Shown here one piece after another: positions 44,814 to 53,259 of a DNA stretch of 64,000 nt. Origin of the DNA: Corynebacterium fournieri (GTDB lineage Bacteria; Actinomycetota; Actinomycetes; Mycobacteriales; Mycobacteriaceae). Location of the stretch: NCBI RefSeq assembly GCF_030408775.1, contig NZ_CP047210.1, positions 496,001-560,000 on the forward strand, written 5' to 3'. Position 1 is the first letter of the stretch, and each line of letters begins with the position of its first letter. The position numbers were made by a program, and so were the translations under genes. The notes under the pieces are model-generated. The model was given only the letters and a program-made list of their open reading frames with translations, made no database searches and was not told where the DNA came from.

Positions 44814-45272
44814 GTGAAAACCAACAACGAGCCCGTTCAGACCACGCCCGGAACCGTGCCCGCACTCATGCGCTTCAGCGCAATCGTTGTGCTGGTGCAG
44901 TGCGCCGCCATCGTCGTCTATGTGGCATCCCTGATCATCTCTCAATTCACCGAGCACACTTCCACGCTGGAATCGCAGTCACCGGCGGCCAACTACGTCA
45001 ACATCGGCACCGCGCTGTTCCTACTCATCATCTTCGGCTACGTCGGGTTCGCCGCCGTGTCGACGCTGCGGGGCAACCCGCGTGCGATCGGCGCGGTGGT
45101 GCTGGTTGAGGCGATTTTGGCCGGTGTAGCCATCTACATGTTCCGCGGCGGAATTCCGCTGTTGGGCGCGGCCACGTTGGCATCGGCTGCACTCGCTCTG
45201 ATCGGGATCTTCCACCCCGCATCGCGCGAGTTCAACGAAGCGCGTTACGCGCAACGAAAAGCGCGGCGCTAG
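44814..45272 (+). CDS. Four-helix membrane protein
   Basis: 152 residues from the GTG at 44814. Four hydrophobic helices, beginning ALMRFSAIVVLVQCAAIVVYVASL, then NIGTALFLLIIFGYVGF and two more up to LASAALALIGIF. No family recognised; occupies a position that also carries a small membrane protein near whcE in related genomes. TACACT lies 8 bases before the start. The end is followed by a strong hairpin. Confidence 0.7.
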   Translation: MKTNNEPVQTTPGTVPALMRFSAIVVLVQCAAIVVYVASLIISQFTEHTSTLESQSPAANYVNIGTALFLLIIFGYVGFAAVSTLRGNPRAIGAVVLVEAILAGVAIYMFRGGIPLLGAATLASAALALIGIFHPASREFNEARYAQRKARR

Positions 45273-45285
45273 AAAGCGCCGCGCT
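45260..45285 (-). terminator. Terminator after the rhlE operon
   Basis: Perfect 11-bp stem AGCGCGGCGCT/AGCGCCGCGCT with a 4-base loop. Read on the minus strand it is followed by TTTTCG, so it ends the 45301-47834 transcript; it overlaps the end of the convergent membrane gene. Confidence 0.65.
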
Positions 45286-45300
45286 AGGGGGACAGGGGGA

Positions 45301-46512
45301 TTAGGTGTTCGCCTTCATTACCACGACCTCGTCGCCGCGCTTTTCCACCACCGTAGCCCCGGCGGAGGAGATGTGGACTGGACCGGTGTAGCCACCACGG
45401 TTGACCGGGATGATCTTGTCCACCGCGTTTTTATCCCAGTCCACAACCGCGATGCCGCCGTCAGAGGCGTAGAGCAACTTCTCCCCGGCGGAGAAGCCGG
45501 TACCCAATGCTCCCTGGAAAACACCGGTCACGGCAAGGGCAGACGGCTCCATGAGCAGCAGGGAATTGTTTTCCCAGTACGACATATGGTGCGGCAGGTC
45601 CGCCACCGGCAAGTTCTTGATCGTGCCGTCCGGGCCGATTTCTGGGCTGTCCATCTGCGGCACCGACGAGGAACTGATGTTCGTGCCTTCCGTGTTGTAG
45701 CCGCGGACCTCAGAGGTGGTCGGGTCATACACCGCCGCCGCGTCCTGGGAAATGGACACAAGGTAGGCGTCCGGGCTGATTTCGACGTCGGCGAGCACCT
45801 CGGGCTTGCGGGAATCTTCCGGCGTGGCCTCCTGCAGGCGCAAATACGTGCCGTCGTTGCAGACCTCCGTGATTGCCACCAGCTCAGTGCGGGTCAGTGC
45901 CGAGGTGATGGTGCACTCGTGCGGCTGCATGTCCGGCTCCTGCTTCGCCTCCACGTAGCCGTACTCGACGGTGCGCACCAGATCGGAGCGCCACACCTCG
46001 GCGCGCGAGGAGCTGGCGTAGCCGACACGGTCGTTGGACGCGAGGCGCACTACGTTTTCCGGCGCAATGGCCGAACGGGTGCCTGCGTAGTTGCCCGTTT
46101 TCGCGTCGATGGCGACCACGTCGCCGCAGCCCGCATTGTCGCGGTAAGTGGCCACGACCTTGCCCCAGGCCTGATCCACCAAGCACAGCTCGTTGGGTCG
46201 CTCGTACGTCCACACCGTCTCGCCCTCCGGAGAGGTAGCGGTCAGCGTGTGGTCGTTGTACGTGATGATCAAACCGTTCGCCACCAGCGGCTGGTCGCGG
46301 CCGGAGGTGTCCGGCAGCGTGAAGCCTTCGCTGAAAGATTTCGGCACCACGGCGAGTTGGCCGAAGTCCTGCTGTTCTTCTGCAGCCGAGACCAGGTGTG
46401 CGTCGCGCGCGGGGGCAGTAAAGAATGCGGTGCCCAGCAGCAGTGCTGAGACGCCTGCGATCACTCCAGTAGCGAGCAGATCTCCGCGGGTGCGGCGCAA
46501 GGGAGCGTTCAT
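45301..46512 (-). CDS. Rv3212-like anchored beta-propeller protein
   Basis: 403 residues. One N-terminal membrane helix (about 12-34, LLATGVIAGVSALLLGTAFF), then an extracytoplasmic region built of PQQ/WD-like beta strands (VWTYERPNELCLVDQAWGK, DVVAIDAKTGNY). Resembles the mycobacterial Rv3212 family, function unknown. Its ATG overlaps the stop of rhlE (ATGA), so it is translated with the helicase. Three cysteines in the outer part may form disulfides. Confidence 0.75.
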   Translation of the reverse strand: MNAPLRRTRGDLLATGVIAGVSALLLGTAFFTAPARDAHLVSAAEEQQDFGQLAVVPKSFSEGFTLPDTSGRDQPLVANGLIITYNDHTLTATSPEGETVWTYERPNELCLVDQAWGKVVATYRDNAGCGDVVAIDAKTGNYAGTRSAIAPENVVRLASNDRVGYASSSRAEVWRSDLVRTVEYGYVEAKQEPDMQPHECTITSALTRTELVAITEVCNDGTYLRLQEATPEDSRKPEVLADVEISPDAYLVSISQDAAAVYDPTTSEVRGYNTEGTNISSSSVPQMDSPEIGPDGTIKNLPVADLPHHMSYWENNSLLLMEPSALAVTGVFQGALGTGFSAGEKLLYASDGGIAVVDWDKNAVDKIIPVNRGGYTGPVHISSAGATVVEKRGDEVVVMKANT

Positions 46513-47834
46513 CGCCGTTTCCTTCCTCGAGCTTGTGCTGGGCGTGCCCCGAGCACTTTACGCGGGCGCCCAACGCGTGCCGTCGCTGACTCCGGGATAT
46601 CCAGTGCCTCATGCAACTCCGGTGAGGTGGAAAACCACTCGGGCAAATCCCGGATGCCCAGCTTCAGCTCATCGTTGATGGCCGCCCACTTGCGCACTTC
46701 GTCGTAGCCGACCAGCGTCACAGCCGTGCCGTTCTTTCCCGCGCGGCCGGTGCGGCCGATGCGGTGGACGTACGTCATCGGATCGTCCGGAGTCTGGAAA
46801 TTGATCACGTGGGTGACATCGTCGACGTCGATGCCCCGGGCCGCGACGTCGGTGGCGACCAAGATGTCGGCCGCACCACGTCGAAAAGCATCGAGGGACT
46901 CCTCGCGCGCACGCTGGCCGAGGTCGCCGTGGACCGTGGCCACAGTAAAGCCGCGCCCGGCGAGATCGTCCGCCAGCTCCGCCGCGGAGCGCTTCGTCCG
47001 CGCGAAAATGATGGTGCGCCCGCGACCTTGAGCTTGCAGGATACGGGCGACGACTTCGGATTTGTCCATGCGGTGGGACTTCAACACCACCTGGCGGGTG
47101 GTGTCGTGGGTGCGCGACGCGCTCGGCGCTTCAGCCCGGATGTGGACCGGTTTGCGCATCTTCGCCCGCGCCAAGGCGAGGATCGGCCCCGGCATCGTCG
47201 CAGAAAACAGCATGGTCTGCGCGTCAGGGCGCACCGCTGCCCAAAGCTTCTCAATGTCCGGTAAAAACCCCATAGCCAGCATCTCGTCCGCCTCGTCGAG
47301 CACCAGGATGGCAACCGCAGATAGGGCCAGATCCCCGCGGTCATACAGGTCGATGAGGCGGCCCGGCGTGCCGACGACCACGTCCACGCCATCCGCCAGC
47401 GCGGCGATCTGATCCTCGTAGGGGCGCCCTCCGTAGATGGTGGTCACCCGCACAGGGGTCTGGGAAGCGGCGTGGGTGAGGTCGTCGCCCACCTGCACCG
47501 CGAGCTCACGCGTGGGCACGACAACCAGCGCGCGCGGAGTGCCGTCGAGCTCGTCGATGTCCGCGTCGTCAAAGACGCGGTCCAGCAGCGGCACGCCGAA
47601 GCCGAGCGTTTTGCCCATGCCTGTCCGGGCTTGGCCGATGATGTCGCGGCCTATCAAAGCGCGGGGGAGCGTCAACTCCTGGATGGAAAACGGGCGGACG
47701 ATGTTTCGTGCGGCGAGCGCGTCGGCGATCTCGGCGGCGACACCCAGCTGAGCAAACGTCGGCGGCTGTGTCTTTTTGCCGGCCGGGGCGCCGGCTTCGG
47801 CGCGGTTGTGTTCACTCTCAGCTGAATAGGGCAC
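46509..47834 (-). CDS. rhlE: DEAD-box RNA helicase RhlE
   Basis: 441 residues. Q motif FSIQELTLP, motif I ARTGMGKT, PTRELAVQV, DEADEML, SAT, and HRIGRTGRAG in order. Likely acts in RNA decay and ribosome assembly. The C-terminus ends in a basic tail (GRPRKVLGARPAQARGRKRR) typical for RNA contact. The GTG start at 47834 is 6 bases after TAAGAT on the minus strand. First of two genes with the Rv3212-like protein. Confidence 0.93.
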   Translation of the reverse strand: MPYSAESEHNRAEAGAPAGKKTQPPTFAQLGVAAEIADALAARNIVRPFSIQELTLPRALIGRDIIGQARTGMGKTLGFGVPLLDRVFDDADIDELDGTPRALVVVPTRELAVQVGDDLTHAASQTPVRVTTIYGGRPYEDQIAALADGVDVVVGTPGRLIDLYDRGDLALSAVAILVLDEADEMLAMGFLPDIEKLWAAVRPDAQTMLFSATMPGPILALARAKMRKPVHIRAEAPSASRTHDTTRQVVLKSHRMDKSEVVARILQAQGRGRTIIFARTKRSAAELADDLAGRGFTVATVHGDLGQRAREESLDAFRRGAADILVATDVAARGIDVDDVTHVINFQTPDDPMTYVHRIGRTGRAGKNGTAVTLVGYDEVRKWAAINDELKLGIRDLPEWFSTSPELHEALDIPESATARVGRPRKVLGARPAQARGRKRR

Positions 47835-47840
47835 GCGTTC

Positions 47841-47846
47841 ATCTTA
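47841..47846 (-). promoter_or_regulatory. rhlE -10 box
   Basis: TAAGAT on the minus strand, 6 bases from the GTG at 47834. Confidence 0.45.
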
Positions 47847-47967
47847 ACGGCAGGCCGTTACAATGGGGCTACTGCGCGGGCGGGCCTAGATAGGCCCGAT
47901 GAGCCCGCCGCCGCGTAACCGCGGCGTAACGCCGAAGCGAATGAAGTGAAGGACAGTGAGCGACACC

Positions 47968-48192
47968 ATGGATATCAAGATCGGTCTTGCAGACAGCCCC
48001 CGCGAACTGACGATCAAACTGCCTGAAGGTCAAGACGACATCATCTCCACCGTGGAGCAGGCCATCGCAGGCGACCAGGCCACGCTCAAGTTGGAGGACG
48101 ACAAGGGTCGCGCTTACCTCATCCGAACCGAGCGCATCGTGTACGTGGAGCAGGGCAATACCGCGGCCCGCTCCGTCGGGTTCATGCGCTAA
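47968..48192 (+). CDS. DUF3107 family protein
   Basis: 74 residues from ATG 47968 (MDIKIGLADSPRELTIKLPEG). Small actinobacterial alpha/beta protein with unknown role; usually next to genes as here. A GTG at 47956 would add four residues (MSDT). Ribosome signal is GAAGGACA, too close to the GTG and far from the ATG, so the exact start is open. The next gene's promoter overlaps its stop. Confidence 0.8.
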   Translation: MDIKIGLADSPRELTIKLPEGQDDIISTVEQAIAGDQATLKLEDDKGRAYLIRTERIVYVEQGNTAARSVGFMR

Positions 48193-48203
48193 ATTACGCA
48201 TTT

Positions 48204-49361
48204 ATGGCACAACGGCACGGCGCACATGAGCGGGGCGCGTGGGACAACGAGTCCCGTAAGGCGCACCGCCAGTCCGGCGACGACGATTTCGGCGATTGGT
48301 TCGACTCCTGGGAGTTTGAACCCGAAGACGACACGTCGAGGACGGAACACCGCCGTCGCCGCGGCGAGCACGCCTCCCGTCCGAGCCGCCGGTCGCGCAC
48401 GCGCACGACGCGTGGAAGGGACATCCGCCCCGCCCGGCCGCAGTTCGCGCACGAGGGCGCGGTAGAAGACAGCAAGTTGGCGGAGTTCGCGCGCGAGTAC
48501 GGCTGGCGCGCTTACGCCATCCCTGTGCTCGCAGTGATCACGGTGTTCATGCTGATCAACATGTTCCAAAATCCCGAGGACGTAGCGTTGGGGACGACCA
48601 CGGCTTCGGAGGAGGCAGAAGCGTCTTCGCCGGCGTCGCTCGAAGAAGACGCGGATGGTGGGGTCGCGCCGCTGGAACCAGCAAAGATTGCGGAAGGCGA
48701 GTTTGACCCCCATGACCTGCCGCCGGGCGGGCCGTACACCACTCAGGGTGAAGGAACGTACTACGAGGTGGGCACTCCCGGCATGACCGCGGGCGAGGGG
48801 ACCGAATTGGTGGTGCGCTACACCGTCGAGGTGGAGCACGGCATTGACACCTCCGGCTACGGCGGGGACCAGGCGTTCGCGCACATGGTTGACGCGACGC
48901 TGAGCGATCCCCGCGGCTGGACCAACGATCCGCGCTTCCGCTTCGAGCACGTCGGCGCCGGTGACGATCCGACGTTGAAAATCCGGCTGACGTCCCTGGA
49001 TACTACGGCTGAGCTATGCGGGGCCCAGTTGGGTACCGAGACGAGCTGCCGCACCCGCATCACTGGTGAAGACACGGTATTGATCAACGAGTCGCGCTGG
49101 GTGCGCGGTGCGGTGCCGTTCCAGGGGGATGTGGGCAGCTACCGCCAGTACGTGATCAACCACGAAGTCGGCCACGCAGTGGGCTTTGCGGAGCACGAGG
49201 CTTGCCCGGCGCCGAACGCGCTCGCGCCGACTATGATGCAGCAGACCCTGAGCCTGAAAAACTCCGAGCTGCGGGCCATGAGCCCCGAAGAGCCGTACCC
49301 GGACAACCCGGACACGTGCCGGCCGAACCCGTGGCCGTACCCGCGTCCGGCGGTGCAGTAA
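48204..49361 (+). CDS. DUF3152 family zincin-like membrane protein
   Basis: 385 residues. A charged, disordered N-terminus, one membrane helix (about 109-127, YAIPVLAVITVFMLINMF), acidic linker, and an extracytoplasmic DUF3152 domain with NHEVGHAVGFAEH, an HExxHxxGxxxH-type zinc site near residue 320. Conserved in actinobacteria; a protease role is suggested by the motif but unproven. Two cysteine pairs are plausible (ELCGAQLGTETSC, EACP...DTC). TAAATT, overlapping the stop of the gene before, is 8 bases from the ATG. Confidence 0.85.
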   Translation: MAQRHGAHERGAWDNESRKAHRQSGDDDFGDWFDSWEFEPEDDTSRTEHRRRRGEHASRPSRRSRTRTTRGRDIRPARPQFAHEGAVEDSKLAEFAREYGWRAYAIPVLAVITVFMLINMFQNPEDVALGTTTASEEAEASSPASLEEDADGGVAPLEPAKIAEGEFDPHDLPPGGPYTTQGEGTYYEVGTPGMTAGEGTELVVRYTVEVEHGIDTSGYGGDQAFAHMVDATLSDPRGWTNDPRFRFEHVGAGDDPTLKIRLTSLDTTAELCGAQLGTETSCRTRITGEDTVLINESRWVRGAVPFQGDVGSYRQYVINHEVGHAVGFAEHEACPAPNALAPTMMQQTLSLKNSELRAMSPEEPYPDNPDTCRPNPWPYPRPAVQ

Positions 49362-49372
49362 GGGGGCTGTCT

Positions 49373-50116
49373 GTGGGCGAGCACAAGGATTCGCGCACCC
49401 CGGGTGATATCCCCGGCCACGTTTTGTCGGCGTTCCAGCTCGATGGCCGCGCCGGCGTGCCACTGGGGCCAGAGTGGGACAACGGCGTGCGCTTCGGCAG
49501 GGTCGTCGTTGCCCGGGCCAGCGCTACCGCAGCGTGGTCTGGCAAGGTGCGAGAGCACGCAGGCGAGTTCGGGTCCGGCATTGCCGTATCCCGCCCGGTG
49601 CGCGCCACTGACGGGCGCCTCGTTGTCGGAGGGTTTAAGGCCAACGAGTTCGTCGAGGGACGAGTGCTTTCGCGTATCGACGAAACAGTCGCTGCCGCCT
49701 TGCGTTACGACGAAGCCGCGGCTGGCATCGAAGCGCCCTCCGCCGACCGGGGCGACGTGTTTGCCACTGCCGAGCGGGCGGTGTGGCACGGTTACACGCC
49801 GCAGCCTGACGACGTGGTGGCGCACGTGGACTTCGCCTCCTGCCTGCTCTTTTCAGGAGACGCAGTGCCGACGCTGACAGACCTGGTGCCCTCGTCGGGC
49901 CTGCGCCCCCGAGGTTTGAGTGCGGCTCTGGTGATTGTGGACGGACTGCTGGCCGGGCTGGTGGATGCGGCCGTGCTGGAGCGATGGGCGCACGTGCCGG
50001 ATTTGGAGGCGCTCGTGCGCCGCGCTCTGGAATACCGTGCGGCCTGCGCAAAGGCCGCCGGTTCGGACATACGTTCGAAAGTTGAGTTGGTGGAAGCGCT
50101 ACTTGTGTCGGAGTGA
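49373..50116 (+). CDS. TIGR02569 family protein
   Basis: 247 residues, actinobacterial TIGR02569 group, possibly an aminoglycoside phosphotransferase-like fold without visible catalytic motifs. Seen: HVLSAFQLDGRAGVPLGPEWDNGVRFGRVVVARAS and HGYTPQPDDVVAHVDFASCLLF. GTG 49373 follows AGGGGG at 6 bases. It overlaps the first codon of adnA, so it belongs to the adnAB operon. Function unknown. Confidence 0.75.
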   Translation: MGEHKDSRTPGDIPGHVLSAFQLDGRAGVPLGPEWDNGVRFGRVVVARASATAAWSGKVREHAGEFGSGIAVSRPVRATDGRLVVGGFKANEFVEGRVLSRIDETVAAALRYDEAAAGIEAPSADRGDVFATAERAVWHGYTPQPDDVVAHVDFASCLLFSGDAVPTLTDLVPSSGLRPRGLSAALVIVDGLLAGLVDAAVLERWAHVPDLEALVRRALEYRAACAKAAGSDIRSKVELVEALLVSE

Positions 50117-53100
50117 GTGACACAATCTTCGGCATGGCCAATACTCGACCTTCCCCGGTGCCCCCGACCGCACTCGAACCGAGGGCGTACCTCGTGTCGC
50201 GCTCGCGTCCGGCGCACGCGCGCGAATGGCCGGTGGAGCTACCCAAAGCAGGGCTCTACAAAGTCACGGGAGAGCCGGGGTCGGGAGTATCGAGCTTTCT
50301 GTTGGATACTGCCTCGGCGGCCATTCGGCGGTGCACGGAAATTGGCGCCGAGCACGGCGGAAACGCAGGCCCGGGCGGGGTGTTGGTGCTTACGGATTCG
50401 AAGGAGACTGGCGCGCGGCTGCGTGCGGAGCTGTCAGACACGCTGGCGGCATCCGGATTCGTCTCAGACGAGCCGGTCGTGCGCTCCGTGCACTCATTGG
50501 CGTTCGCGCTTGTGCGCCAAGAGCTCGACAGTGAACTGCGCCTTATTTCCGGCGCCGAACAAGACGCGGTGATCCGACAGCTGCTGCAAGGGCACGCTGA
50601 GGACGGTGGGGGCAGTTGGCCCGAGGAATTGCGGCCTGCGCTGCCGATGGTGGGCTTTGCCCGCCAGTTGCGAGACTTCCTCCTGCGGTCCATCGAGCGC
50701 GGTTTAGGGCCGGAAGAACTCATCCAGTTAGGTCGGCGCCACGGCATTGACATCTGGTCCGCTTCGGGCTCCTTCTTGCGCGAGTACCAGCAGGTGATGG
50801 CGCTGTCTGGCGCGCACAGGATGTCTGCCTCGGAGCTGGTTGCTGCCGCGCTCGAGGTGGAGCTGCCGGCGCAGTGGCACACCGTCATCGTCGATGACGC
50901 ACAGCACCTCGCGCCAGCGTCGGCGAAGTTGGTGCAGCGGCTCTTAGCGCAGGCGGAACTCGGGGTGGTCGGCGGCGACATGGAGCAGTCTGTGTTTCAC
51001 TTCCGCGGCGCCTCGCCGGAGTTTTTCCGCACCATGGGTGGATTGGACCACCAGGTCATCGACCTCGGCGCCACGCGCAGAACACCGGAGAAAACCGCCG
51101 CAATCGCAGACAGCGGCGGCACCCAACTCGCGTTGGTCGCCGACACGTTGCGCCGCGCTCACCTCGAAGACGAAGTGGATTACCGGGACATGGCAGTGGT
51201 GGTGCGCTCCACACCGCTGCTGGAGCCGGTGCGGCGAGCGCTGTTGCACGCTGGGGTACCCGTCTCGCTCAACCCCACGGACCTGGTGTTAGGCGAGCAG
51301 CGCATTGGCGCGGCGCTGCTGTTAGGCGTTCGAGCGCTGTACGAGGAGCTGTCGGCCGCGCAGTGGAGGGATTTGCTGCTCAGCCCGGTCGGCGGTGCGG
51401 ACCCGGTGACCCTGCGGCGGCTGCTTCGAGGCCTGCGCCGTTGGGCGCCGGAGACGCGCGCGGAAGAAACCCTGCGTGAACTGCTTGTTACGCAGGCCGG
51501 GCTACCAGATTTCGGCACGGTGCTCACGGACCGGGAGCTGGACATCCTGCGGCACGTGCGCGACGTGCTCGACGCTGGGCGTGCGGCGCTGGCAGACGGG
51601 GGCAGCGTCGAGGAAGTGCTCTGGGCACTATGGCACGCCACGGGCCTGTCCAACCGCCTGTTGGCCGCGGCGTTGCGCGGTGGCGCAACAGGTTCGCAGG
51701 CGGACCGAGACTTGGACGCCGTGATGGCGCTGTTCGATGCGGCGGGCGACCACACCGAGCGCAGGCCGAGCGCAGGCATCGAGTCCTTCGTCGCCTCAAT
51801 CACCGAACAAGAACTGCCCACAGGTGTGCGCGACCGCCGCAACGCCACCCCGGACGCCGTTGCGCTTCTGACTGCGCACGGCGCGACCGGCCGGGAGTTT
51901 CGTCGCGTGATTGTGGCCGGGGTGCAAGAGATGGCGTGGCCGAGCTTGGGGGAGACCGGTTCCTTATTCCGCCAGGAGGATCTGGTGGACCTCATCGACG
52001 AGGGGGTGGATCCGGCAGTGCCGGTTTCCCACGTCAACGAGCGCCTGGTCGAAGAACGCCGGCTGTTCACGGTAGCTACCAGCCGTGCGACCGAGCAGCT
52101 CCTTGTCACTGCTGTGGAAAGCGACGACGGCGATGAGGTTGAGCAGCGGTCCCGCTTCGTGGAGGAGTTCTGCCGGGACTTTCGCATAACGGCGCGGCCA
52201 GTACGTGTTGCGGGCACGCTAGAGGAGGCGGTACGCAGCACACGTGTGCAGGGGGCAGACGCCGATGACGATGTGTCTGTGGTGCGAGTGCTCGCGCACG
52301 ACGATCTCATCGCGGAGTTTCGCCGCGTGCTCACAGACCCGGACGCGGCAGAAGCGCAGCGCCGCCAAGCGGCGCGACAGCTTGCGCGTCTCGCACACGC
52401 TGGTGTGTTGGGGGCGGCGCCGGGGCAGTGGTGGTCGACCACGGAGCCGTCGACAAGCACAGCGCTCAACGTTGCGCCGGCGCTGTCCCCGTCGCGCGTG
52501 GAGCAGCTGCTCGCGTGCCCCATGCGCGCGGTGCTGGAGCGGATGGCCGGCCTGAACGAAACGCTGGACATGGTCTACGGCTCGATGGCGCACGCCTTTT
52601 TCGAAGCACTTGGCCAAGGCGTCGACGAAGAGGCGGCGCTCGAGGCGACGGTGGCGGCGCGCCGGGCGGCGGATAGCTCGCCCGAGTGGAAAGTGGAGCG
52701 CGACATCGCGGATTTCCGGGCCATGCTCGAGCGCACATATTCATGGTTGCAGGCCAGTCGCGGCGCCTTCGAGCAACTCGCTGTGGAGGCGGACGTGGAC
52801 GTGCAGGTCAGCGAGCACGTGAGAATCCGCGGCAGGCTGGACCGGCTTGAGCGCGATGAGCGCGGGGCGGTGCACATCGTGGACCTGAAAACCGGGGCGA
52901 CGCCGCCGACCGTTGCTGCGACAGCGGACAACCCCCAGCTGGCCACCTACCAGTTGGCGCTGTCGCACGGCCAGTTCGTCGACGGCAAGGTGGTCACCGC
53001 AGCCCATGACACCGATCCACTCGAGGTCGGCGGTGCGGTGCTGGTGTATCCGAACGCTGGCAAGACTTCTCTGACCACGCGCGAGCAAGCCGCCAAAACC

Positions 53101-53259
53101 GACGAAGAATTTGCCGAGCTTGCGGCCGCGCTCGACGGGCTGCCCGAAGAGATCGCAGGCCCCACACTTATGGCCGTGACCGGCCCGCAGTGCGACCGCT
53201 GCGCGGTGCGCGCTTTGTGCCCCGTTCAGCCGGAAGGAGCGACGATTCACCATGCCTAA
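50113..53259 (+). CDS. adnA: AdnA-type helicase-nuclease subunit
   Basis: 1048 residues. Subunit of the AdnAB complex that resects double-strand breaks. The N-terminal motor is degenerate: the P-loop reads GEPGSGVS (53-60), with Val59 where Lys is needed, and Walker B is VIVDDAQHL. The C-terminal RecB nuclease has IRGRLDRLE and VDLKTG (about 905-925). Iron-sulfur ligands C802 (LLACPM) and C1027, C1030, C1036 (CDRCAVRALC) are present. GTG 50113 overlaps the previous stop; ATG 50134 after CACAAT is an alternative. Confidence 0.9.
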   Translation: MSDTIFGMANTRPSPVPPTALEPRAYLVSRSRPAHAREWPVELPKAGLYKVTGEPGSGVSSFLLDTASAAIRRCTEIGAEHGGNAGPGGVLVLTDSKETGARLRAELSDTLAASGFVSDEPVVRSVHSLAFALVRQELDSELRLISGAEQDAVIRQLLQGHAEDGGGSWPEELRPALPMVGFARQLRDFLLRSIERGLGPEELIQLGRRHGIDIWSASGSFLREYQQVMALSGAHRMSASELVAAALEVELPAQWHTVIVDDAQHLAPASAKLVQRLLAQAELGVVGGDMEQSVFHFRGASPEFFRTMGGLDHQVIDLGATRRTPEKTAAIADSGGTQLALVADTLRRAHLEDEVDYRDMAVVVRSTPLLEPVRRALLHAGVPVSLNPTDLVLGEQRIGAALLLGVRALYEELSAAQWRDLLLSPVGGADPVTLRRLLRGLRRWAPETRAEETLRELLVTQAGLPDFGTVLTDRELDILRHVRDVLDAGRAALADGGSVEEVLWALWHATGLSNRLLAAALRGGATGSQADRDLDAVMALFDAAGDHTERRPSAGIESFVASITEQELPTGVRDRRNATPDAVALLTAHGATGREFRRVIVAGVQEMAWPSLGETGSLFRQEDLVDLIDEGVDPAVPVSHVNERLVEERRLFTVATSRATEQLLVTAVESDDGDEVEQRSRFVEEFCRDFRITARPVRVAGTLEEAVRSTRVQGADADDDVSVVRVLAHDDLIAEFRRVLTDPDAAEAQRRQAARQLARLAHAGVLGAAPGQWWSTTEPSTSTALNVAPALSPSRVEQLLACPMRAVLERMAGLNETLDMVYGSMAHAFFEALGQGVDEEAALEATVAARRAADSSPEWKVERDIADFRAMLERTYSWLQASRGAFEQLAVEADVDVQVSEHVRIRGRLDRLERDERGAVHIVDLKTGATPPTVAATADNPQLATYQLALSHGQFVDGKVVTAAHDTDPLEVGGAVLVYPNAGKTSLTTREQAAKTDEEFAELAAALDGLPEEIAGPTLMAVTGPQCDRCAVRALCPVQPEGATIHHA

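Noticed and set aside
47956-48192. Longer DUF3107 start at GTG 47956
   Set aside because: The family usually begins at the MDIKIG strand and ribosome-site spacing is poor, though this start cannot be excluded.
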